Source: Stenotrophomonas indicatrix
GTDB taxonomy: Bacteria > Pseudomonadota > Gammaproteobacteria > Xanthomonadales > Xanthomonadaceae
NCBI RefSeq assembly: GCF_002750975.1
Contig: NZ_PEJS01000001.1
Span: forward strand, 3,844,001-3,908,000
Direction: 5' to 3'
Length of the DNA stretch: 64,000 bases
Under the pieces are notes generated by a model. The model searched no databases. It was not told the DNA's origin and worked only from the letters and a program-made list of their open reading frames with translations. Both the position numbers and the translations under genes were made by a program. This document shows, one piece after another, positions 8,103 to 15,900 of the stretch (position 1 is the stretch's first letter; every line of letters begins with the position of its first letter).

Positions 8103-8762
8103 ATGATCCCTTCCATCACTCCCTCCCCGTCCTGCGGCGATGACGCCGTGGCGCCGCTGCTGCTCAAGCGCGGCGAGCGCTTCCTCGCCCCCGATGTCTA
8201 CCGCACCTGCCTGGACGGCCGTCCGGCGGTGGTGAAGGACTACTCCCGCTACCGTGGCACCCCGGTGTCGCCGATCGCCCGGCTGATGGTGCGCCGCGAG
8301 GCGCGCATGCTGGAGCGGCTGGGCGGCTGGAAGCACGCCCCGGCCCTGCTCGGCACCCTCGGTGGCCTGGCCCTGGGCATGGAATTCATCCCCGGCCAGA
8401 CCCTCAGCACCGCGCAGGCCGTGGGCAATGAAGTGTTCGAACAGCTGCAGCACGCGCTGAGCCGCCTGCATGCCGCCGGCATCACCCACAACGACCTGCA
8501 TGGCACCAACGTGGTGGTCAGCGCCGGCGTGCCGGTACTGCTGGATTTCACCTCGGCCTGGCGCGTACCGCGCTGGCTGCGCCGCAACCCGCTGAGCCGG
8601 CAGCTGAGCCGCAGCGACATGAAGAACCTGCTGAAGATGCGCCAGCGCGTGACCGGGCAGGCACCGAGCCCTGCGCAGGCGGCGCTGGTCGCCGACCCCG
8701 GTTGGGTGGCGGCTGTGCGCCAAGGCTGGAAGCGGTTCTACAAGTGGGCCAAGCGCCGGTAG
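8103..8762 (+). CDS. Small kinase-fold protein (RIO/lipopolysaccharide-kinase-like)
   Basis: A 219-residue protein with the core of a minimal protein-kinase-like fold: a Lys in AVVKDY (K45), Glu in the RREARM helix, the catalytic loop HNDLHGTN (D131, N136) and the metal Asp in LLDFTS (D148). It lacks the large C-lobe extension of eukaryote-type kinases, as in RIO-type and WaaP-like sugar kinases. The neighbouring divergent lipid A hydroxylase gene hints at an envelope or LPS role, but that is inference. ATG 8103 is preferred; a TTG 42 bases upstream is in frame. Confidence 0.7.
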   Translation: MIPSITPSPSCGDDAVAPLLLKRGERFLAPDVYRTCLDGRPAVVKDYSRYRGTPVSPIARLMVRREARMLERLGGWKHAPALLGTLGGLALGMEFIPGQTLSTAQAVGNEVFEQLQHALSRLHAAGITHNDLHGTNVVVSAGVPVLLDFTSAWRVPRWLRRNPLSRQLSRSDMKNLLKMRQRVTGQAPSPAQAALVADPGWVAAVRQGWKRFYKWAKRR

Positions 8763-8787
8763 GCGCTTCGCTTCACCCGCCTTACCG

Positions 8788-8810
8788 GTAGAGGTCGAGC
8801 TTGCTCGACC
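8788..8810 (+). repeat. SMAG-type repeat
   Basis: GTAGA-GGTCGAGC-TTGCTCGACC lies between the convergent kinase-like and glnK genes. It has a GTAG terminus and a seven-base palindromic stem. Confidence 0.65.
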
Positions 8811-8861
8811 GCTCTTCGTTCCGGCGACGCAAAACCCCGCCGGTCACATCCCTTCAGCGGC

Positions 8862-9203
<342 letters not shown>

Positions 9204-9357
9204 CTATCTCCTGTATTCCGGCGTGGAGGATAGCGCCTGAACGCGGCCGGTGCGAAACCCACAGCGCCTGTCCGGCGGGCCGGGGCCAGCAGTATCCTTA
9301 TCGCCGAACAGCCGTGGCCGCGCCGGATGCGCAGGCCCACCACCCCACGGAGCACCC

Positions 9358-9612
9358 ATGATCGACCTGAACCAAATCGATGACCTCGCCCGTCGCCTCA
9401 GCGACCTGGTGCCGCCGGGCCTGCGCGAATCGCGCGAGGAGCTGCAGGCCACCTTCAAGAGCGCGCTGCAGGCCGGCCTGGCCAAGCTGGACCTGGTGAC
9501 CCGCGAAGAGTTTGAAGTGCAGCGCGCAGTGCTGCTGAAGACCCGCGAGAAGCTGGATGCGCTGGAAACGGCGGTGCGCGAGCTGGAACAGGGCCGCAGC
9601 GACGCCGGCTGA
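9358..9612 (+). CDS. ubiK: Ubiquinone biosynthesis accessory factor UbiK (BMFP family)
   Basis: An 84-residue coiled-coil protein. In E. coli, UbiK (YqiC) forms a complex with UbiJ and helps aerobic ubiquinone synthesis; the wider family is known for membrane-fusion activity. The sequence is an N-terminal amphipathic segment (MIDLNQIDDLARRLSDLVP) followed by a long charged helix with the typical EEFEVQRAVLLKTREKL segment. GGAG lies five bases before the ATG. A partial second copy of this gene lies about 720 bases downstream. Confidence 0.88.
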   Translation: MIDLNQIDDLARRLSDLVPPGLRESREELQATFKSALQAGLAKLDLVTREEFEVQRAVLLKTREKLDALETAVRELEQGRSDAG

Positions 9613-9727
9613 GTGGACGCCCCTGCGGCGGTGAACAACAAGGCCCGCGATTGCAGGCCTTGCCGTGTCATGCCCAGCGAGCTCACTCCAGCATGGTCAA
9701 CACGTAGCATCTGCCCGGGCCATCGGC

Positions 9728-10156
9728 TTACTCATTGAACCGGAACGACCGGACCTCCTCAATATCAAAGACAACGAGGCCCTCCGGCTGCAGCCGTACC
9801 CGCCCAGATACCTCCACGACGGCCGTGGTGTTGCACACCGCTGGAGCATCGCGCTTCAAGCAAATGCGCTTCTGTTCCGCGTAGAACCGCTTGACCGAAT
9901 CGGACGACCCATGCCTGCCGATCACCAGGATGTGCCCACCCTCGCCGCAATGGGAATTGCGCAACATCTCGAAGTGCCGGTTATCCGTTATGTACGTTGC
10001 GGACAACACAAGCTCTTCCCCATCGTGTTGGCCGGGGTTGCCCGCGATGGCGCACAGTAATTCGTCGCGGGGCTCTACCTCCACCGTGGTCGCGACACGA
10101 TGCGCGCATGCAGGCAGCATCAGGGTCAGCACGAACGCGGCACACGCTGGCTTCAT
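9728..10156 (-). CDS. Hypothetical lipoprotein
   Basis: A 142-residue protein beginning MKPACAAFVLTLMLPAC: a short signal peptide with a lipobox (LPAC), so a membrane-anchored lipoprotein. The mature part has several cysteines (LLCAIAG, SHCGEGG, RICLKR, AVCNTT) that could form two disulfides. An AAGGA nine bases before this ATG decides against an in-frame ATG two codons earlier. No family is recognised. It lies between the complete and truncated ubiK copies, so it may have arrived with that duplication. Confidence 0.65.
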   Translation of the reverse strand: MKPACAAFVLTLMLPACAHRVATTVEVEPRDELLCAIAGNPGQHDGEELVLSATYITDNRHFEMLRNSHCGEGGHILVIGRHGSSDSVKRFYAEQKRICLKRDAPAVCNTTAVVEVSGRVRLQPEGLVVFDIEEVRSFRFNE

Positions 10157-10330
10157 GGTCATTTGTCCTTCGCGGTCCTTTGCTGACGTGCTTCCCAGCA
10201 CTTGACGGAACCCTCAACGCTCTTGGGCTGAGGCCCGAAACAGCGTGTACACGACACGCCCTTACAGTGGCGTTCTGCTGCACCCCGCCCCGGAGCATAG
10301 CGCTTGCACGCAGCCGGCGCGAAACCACCG

Positions 10331-10532
10331 GGTGCCGCCGAGCCTGCGCGAATCGCGCGAGGAGCTGCAGGCCACCTTCAAGAGCACGCTGCAGGCCGGC
10401 CTGGCCAAGCTGGACCTGGTGACCCGCGAAGAGTTTGAAGTGCAGCGTGCGGTGCTGCTGAAGACCCGCGAGAAGCTGGATGCGCTGGAAGCGGCGGTGC
10501 GCGAGCTGGAAGGCCGCGGCACGGCAGAATAA
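10331..10532 (+). pseudogene. 5'-truncated second copy of ubiK
   Basis: From GTGCCGCCG onward this is nearly identical to codons 18-80 of ubiK, ending in a slightly different tail (RELEGRGTAE, then TAA). The first 17 codons and the ATG are missing. Upstream, about 30 bases (about 10296-10326) resemble bases about 9231-9266 before the intact gene, so the copy looks like a duplication from which the start region was deleted. An in-frame GTG at its first codon could in principle give a 66-residue coiled coil, but no Shine-Dalgarno sequence is evident. Confidence 0.8.
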
Positions 10533-10555
10533 AAAAGGAGGCGCACCGCGCCTCC
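10531..10555 (-). terminator. Hairpin with flanking A-run after the ubiK fragment
   Basis: GGAGGCGC-ACC-GCGCCTCC (10537-10555) is preceded by six A's on the + strand. Read on the - strand this is a stem followed by a U-run, so it would terminate leftward transcription. On the + strand the stem lacks a U-run. Confidence 0.6.
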
Positions 10556-10657
10556 CACTTACAGATTATTTCCCTGAAGGGGCCTTGCCGCAAGGCCCGC
10601 CCGGCGCCCTAGACTCGCCGGCCTGTCGATCCGGCAGAACAGGTAGGGGCAGTGCCG

Positions 10658-11092
10658 ATGGCACAGGACACCGAATGGACACCCGTTTCGCATGACACCT
10701 GCGACCAGGTTGCCGGGCCGTTCTATCACGGCACCCGCGCTGACCTCGCGGTGGGCGAGTTATTGAGCGCGGGGTTCCGCTCCAACTATCGCCACAGCGT
10801 GGTGATGAACCACATCTATTTCACGGCGATTGCCAAGGGCGCCGGGCTGGCTGCGGTGATGGCCAAGGGTGAGGGGCGACCGCGTGTGTATTTGGTGGAG
10901 CCGACCGGGCCATTCGAGGACGATCCGAATGTGACCAACAAGAAGTTTCCTGGGAATCCGACACGGTCGTATCGGAGTGCGGAGCCGTTGCGGGTTGTTG
11001 GGGAGATTACGGAGTGGGAGACCTACGACGCGGAGTTCGTTCGGCAGTTGAGGGCGTTTGTGGCGTCGGGGAGTGGGGAGATCATCAATTGA
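10658..11092 (+). CDS. arr: NAD+--rifampin ADP-ribosyltransferase (Arr family)
   Basis: A 144-residue cytosolic enzyme that inactivates rifamycins by ADP-ribosylating the C23 hydroxyl. The length and landmarks match Arr: His in FYHGTRADL (H24), Tyr in HIYFT, the VYLVEPTGPFEDDPN segment carrying the conserved Asp, and the NKKFPGNPT-SYRS region near the C-terminus. ATG 10658 has AGGGG eight bases upstream, whereas the in-frame GTG at 10652 is too close. It stands alone at the left edge of the accessory region. Chromosomal Arr homologues exist in many soil bacteria, so it need not come from an integron. Confidence 0.88.
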   Translation: MAQDTEWTPVSHDTCDQVAGPFYHGTRADLAVGELLSAGFRSNYRHSVVMNHIYFTAIAKGAGLAAVMAKGEGRPRVYLVEPTGPFEDDPNVTNKKFPGNPTRSYRSAEPLRVVGEITEWETYDAEFVRQLRAFVASGSGEIIN

Positions 11093-11150
11093 TGAATAGA
11101 AGTGTCCGTGCTTTGGCAGGCGGACGATCAACGCAGCAGGTTTTCGAATG

Positions 11151-11178
11151 ATGTCCGCTTTCGGCCAGGAGCGGACAT
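11151..11178. repeat. ATGTCCGCT...AGCGGACAT palindromic repeat
   Basis: A perfect nine-base inverted repeat separated by TTCGGCCAGG. Related, more degraded copies occur at about 18347-18374 and 28182-28209 in this window. Two of the three flank the NERD-kinase-helicase module. Confidence 0.7.
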
Positions 11179-11280
11179 AAGTGTGCTGCCGATCCATCAG
11201 CGACGCCTCTAACCAGATTATGGCTCAGAGGGGTTAGCTCAGAGAATATCGTCAACTATTACGCACCGCTCTCATGGTGT

Positions 11281-11327
11281 TGGCCTCTCAAATGACGTTC
11301 GATTTGCTTTCCGTCACTGAGAGGCCA
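11281..11327. terminator. Long inverted repeat at the 3' side of the helicase module
   Basis: TGGCCTCTCA and TGAGAGGCCA form a perfect ten-base stem, extended by TGACG/CGTCA after a one-base bulge, around a loop of about 14 bases. It begins 30 bases after the stop codon of the last leftward gene of the module. No U-run follows, so it could be a terminator, a processing or stability hairpin, or an old element end. Confidence 0.5.
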
Positions 11328-11356
11328 GTTGAAATCAAGAGATGAGTGAGCGCTCG

Positions 11357-12949
11357 TCAAGATTCCAATTTTGGTCGCTTGACGATTATTTCTGGGTGCG
11401 GCTTCTCAACCGATGCCACAGGTGTTGCGCCGCTTGTTTTAGCCGCGGCAGAGGGTTTCGGACGGGCTGCATCACCAATTCCTAGCGCATTGAAATCAAT
11501 CAGGCTCTGGACGTGCTGCGAATCGGCCGACCAAGAAATAGAAGTGCTAATGGTTGGGGCAAGCCGCTCAGCGAGTAGCTTGGTGATTCTGTCCACTCGA
11601 TCGGGGTCCGTGGTTGCGTAACCAATCGGAAGCGTCACCGCACTCATCTTGCTCGGTTGAACGTGGTATTGCGCAACTGCTAGCCGCTCGGGCACCACGA
11701 GAAACTCAAATCTATCCATTAGGATTCCGCCGGAGAACATCACGGCATGAGGCAACCTAGAGTGAAATTTCCGCTTAAGCCAACGCTCCTCTGAAGCGCC
11801 TTCGCCCTTAAAACACGCAACCAGTCGACCCCCATCTCTTCGATCAAGGGCCTTTTGGAACTTTGCGACAAATTCGACAAGCTCAGTGCTGTTCGCCGCC
11901 CAGAATGGGACATCCGCAGGCAACCAGTGTGCGATGCTGGATCGCTCCTCCCCATCGTCTTCCGATCGCAACATGTTGATGAGTGTCGTTCGATTTCCGA
12001 CGAGGTAAATAGGCCCCAAGAGGCCCCTGGTCTGTTGTGACCCATAACCAGTCTTGTTCGCATCTCGGTCTCTTAGCCACTTAGGAAGGTCGAATTCGTC
12101 TTCTCGCACATACCTAGCGAGAACCTCGTCCTCAACCAACGCGCAAAAGTCTGAGAAGGACGCGGCCGTCTTGGGCAGGCTCTCGCTCGCGAGGTAGTCC
12201 GCCACCTTGGACTCAAGCTCAATCGAAAGTGGTCGCTTACGGTTGTCTCCCAAGCGTTCCACAGCATCTCGGTGTACGTTCAAGTCGCCTGTGGCGCCCA
12301 CATCCAGCGAAATCTCCATGTCTACCGGCACCTGCAGGGTGCGCATGGGTCGGCAGCGGGCCACCTTGTACAGGCGAGTCTTGAAGCTTTCCTTTGTGCG
12401 GCCCCACGAGAACTCCAAGAACGCTCGAGACTGCTCGCTGAATGCTTCGGCTACGCGGTCGGGAGCGACTGACTTCGCTAGCTCAGGCATTGGGACCTCA
12501 GGTAGACCAAATCTCGAATTACTGTAGCCGCGGCGCGGGACGAGCTGGAGGGCCAGCAGGTCAAATACTGCGTTTTCCTCTCGGGTTTCGAAAGTTGTAA
12601 AGGTCGGAACCTCTCCCGTGGCAATCTGCTTCGCGCGAAGGATCGCCGATGGGTGAAGTACTCCGTCGGCCGCGACGTCCACCAGCCTGTTTCTTGTAAG
12701 GCTGCCAACCAAACCGTCCGTCTCCAGCTTCGACAGTCCAAAGTACGCTTGAAGCTCGCCAGGGCTTGCGCTCTCCATCATCACGATCAATCTGCAAGCG
12801 AATTCCTCAATCGCCGGCAGGGGCCTTTCGGTGGTCCATGAACATTCCAACCGGTACTCTCTCGCCGGCAGTAGTACGGAAATGACATTTGCCAATCGCC
12901 GCTTGCCTTGCCCTTCGATCCCGCCGCCATCAACCTCTTCGTCAAGCAT
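11357..12949 (-). CDS. Unknown 530-aa partner of the NERD-kinase-helicase protein
   Basis: I do not recognise a named family. The N-terminal 90 residues look like a winged-helix unit (SPGELQAYFGLSKLETDGLVGSLTRNRLVD). The middle is rich in charged helices. The last third has alternating hydrophobic strands (RLVACFKGEG; HAVMFSGGILMDRFEFLVVPERLAVAQYHV) ending in a low-complexity Pro/Ala tail. No HKD, nuclease or Walker motif is visible. ATG 12949 has AGGAGG six bases upstream and overlaps the helicase gene's TGA by eight bases, so the two are co-translated and likely act together. Base composition is AT-richer than the chromosome. Confidence 0.75.
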   Translation of the reverse strand: MLDEEVDGGGIEGQGKRRLANVISVLLPAREYRLECSWTTERPLPAIEEFACRLIVMMESASPGELQAYFGLSKLETDGLVGSLTRNRLVDVAADGVLHPSAILRAKQIATGEVPTFTTFETREENAVFDLLALQLVPRRGYSNSRFGLPEVPMPELAKSVAPDRVAEAFSEQSRAFLEFSWGRTKESFKTRLYKVARCRPMRTLQVPVDMEISLDVGATGDLNVHRDAVERLGDNRKRPLSIELESKVADYLASESLPKTAASFSDFCALVEDEVLARYVREDEFDLPKWLRDRDANKTGYGSQQTRGLLGPIYLVGNRTTLINMLRSEDDGEERSSIAHWLPADVPFWAANSTELVEFVAKFQKALDRRDGGRLVACFKGEGASEERWLKRKFHSRLPHAVMFSGGILMDRFEFLVVPERLAVAQYHVQPSKMSAVTLPIGYATTDPDRVDRITKLLAERLAPTISTSISWSADSQHVQSLIDFNALGIGDAARPKPSAAAKTSGATPVASVEKPHPEIIVKRPKLES

Positions 12950-15900
12950 TTTCGTCCTCCTCATGAACAGCGCGTTGGAAGTCGAATTCGGGCAAATCCG
13001 TCACGATCGCATACCCCGGATGCCGCAATGCCGCCTTCTCTTCGATGAAGCTCAGCACGCGCCCCAACGGATCTAGTTTGTTTCGCTTTCGCCACATCCG
13101 AGCTGCACCTACGATCGCAAGGCGCTCCTGCGCTCGGGAAAGCGAAACATTGATTCGCGATGGCTCCCACATGAAACCTTGTGTCTCGCCAACATTGTCT
13201 CGAACAAGACTCAAGATGATGAATGGATTTTCTTGCCCCTGATAGCTATCGACTGTATCGATTCTAATCAGACTACGAATCGAGGCAGCCCACTCGGCCT
13301 TGCTTAGCTCTTTCTCAAGTAATGCTTTTTGCGCGCTATACATTGTGATCACCCCAATTGGGTGGTGCGGCGACTGAATGTTCTTGAGCAGCTCCGCCTT
13401 GTATGGGGTGGCGAGACGTTGAAGGAGTCGAAGCACGAGGCGGGCTTCGTGCGGATTTACGTATTTCCCTCGCTTACTTGGGTCGCTGTCGCCGGTTGAC
13501 TCCGGCCCTGCTCCACTATCGATCCAAGTAACAGGAGAGTTCCAAGGAAACGCAAGATGCTCGCACCAAGCCTGTGACTCGCCGCGGCCGGTCCTTAGCT
13601 GCACTCCGTCATCCTTATAGAAACAATCGGAAACCAAGTCGCTAATTGGCTCGACCATTCGATACTGCGTATTGAGGGCAACTCCACGGGTAACACGGAA
13701 TGCGCGCTCAAAGTCGGTCTGCCGAAGTGATTCCGGCGGTATTCCCAAGGCCTTGGAAGCAGCGCGAAGGTGGGATGACTCGTAGACTGGCGGCAACTGT
13801 CTGTGGTCACCAACCAACAATATCCTGCGTCCAGACTGAAGCGGAATCATTAACTCACTCGCTTGCGCGCGAGCAGCTTCGTCGACGATTACCCAATCGA
13901 AGTCGACATCGGCAACACCGAGTTGCTTCTGCCCCATGCCAACCAAAGTTCCACAGACAAGTTGCCTCGTCTGTACCAGGAATTGGTCGTAGTTGGCCTG
14001 GCCTGCGTGTAGAACCGAAAGCCATTCCTGGCTGAGTGAAAGCAAAATTTTTAAACGTGACAGAGCGATCGGATTATTGACACCGTGGGCAGATGCGACC
14101 AGCGTGATGGTGCTCTCCCATAGATTTTCGGACTCTAGAAGGGAGGCCGCATCCTCTGGGAATCGATTTCGAACAATTTTGGAAGTGAGCTCTCGGACCT
14201 CGTCAAGCTGGGACTGTAGCTCAGGAAGACGTTCGCGAAGATCAGCGCCTGCTTTATCCGACTTCGCCAGGTTCAATTCCGCTTCGTAAGCAACAATTGA
14301 CGAGATAAGCCCATCTAGTGTTCGGTGCAGAGAAGCCAACTCGGCCGAAAGCTGCGTCGGTATCCCAAGGCGCTCCGAAAAAACTGCGATACGATGCTCG
14401 TACTCGCGATGGAAAGAATGTCGCATTTGGCGTTGGACCGCTCGCGAGTGAGCATCCAACATTGGCGTGGCAAGCATTCGCTCTTGTCCCATTCGAACCA
14501 CACTGAGCGGAAAGTTGTGCCTTTGACACATCGCTCGAGCCTTCGTAGCTACCGCATCAACAGCGGTGTGAGACTGCCCGACCAGCAGTACGTTTCTAAC
14601 GCCGACCTCGCTAAAGAGGTAGTGAATGAACGCCCCAACGAACGTGGTCTTTCCGGTCCCAGGTGGCCCCTGAAGAACGCCAACGGGTCCCTGTTCAATC
14701 AGCTGTTGAAAGGCCTCGACCTGCCGTTCATTGAGGCTTGTATCTTCATCATCGTACAGCTCTCTAACTCGCTCTGCACTGGGTCGAGGAGCCATCGGAG
14801 AGATCGATGATGAGGCGGTAGGGTCAAAGTATTTTAGGAGATCGGGAATTGCCGAAGCGTGCTCTAGCACGCGCTCCATTGCTTTGGATTTTCGGTCTCG
14901 GGAGGCTTTGCTCTGCAAGGATTCGAGTTTCAGGATTGTGCCAGGTATGACGCGCTTGCGGGCATCCATTCTGGTGACATCGATTACAAGCTCATCTTGG
15001 CTTGTTTGGAGTATGTCCAGAATTGCAAAATTGTTGCCGTCGTCCTTCAGACTAACGAGAACGCGATCATCCGAGCCGAAATCCATCGCGGCACCGTGCG
15101 CCGTCCGGTATGGGAGCCGCATTTGGCCCACAGCGTTTTCTTGGATGGCACCGGTCACTTCGACTTCGAGGAGGCTCTCCTCTTCAGTGTTCATCAGAGT
15201 TCGCCAAATCTCTTCGATTTGGATATTCGCGCCCTCCGACCTCTCCGCCACCTCCGATCTCGAGGGAGAAAATTTCGCTTCAAGTAGCGAGAGCACCGGA
15301 TCCAACCCCAGAATCAGATCGAGGAGATCTTGAGTGCCTGGCCCGCGTTCGTTTGACTTGAGCAGCCCGATTGAGCGTTCAATGCTTGCGGAGGATTTAC
15401 TGCTGGCTGACACCAACTCACTGAGCGGAATTGGCGTTACCAATCGGACATCACGAAGCTGACGCTGCTCAGGATCAATCACAAATGTGATTACGCCATT
15501 AAGCCCCGTTACGTAGCAGTCCAACAAGGCATCGTTGCGCTTATCCCATTTGAAATTGAAGTGGTAGCCGCCGCCATCAGACTCAAGCGTGAACTCCGAG
15601 CCTGCGAACTGAAGTCTGTTCCAAGGAACAATGATCGGTGCCGCCGCTTCAGTCGATTCCGATGCTTCCTCGATGAGTCGTCGAACCTCGAACTGCAGCG
15701 GAGATAGCGATACGGGCACGCCTTGCGGCTGGCTGCGACCGACTTCCAGCTCCTGCTTGAACTGCTCGTCGGATTCTTCGGCTAGGAGCTCTTCTACAAG
15801 CTTATAGACCGCAAAGCGATCGCGACCGAAGCCGTCGGTTGCCGCCGGATTTGATGGACCATATTCGACATTGAAGGGTTGCGTCCTCTCCCCAAAGTCG

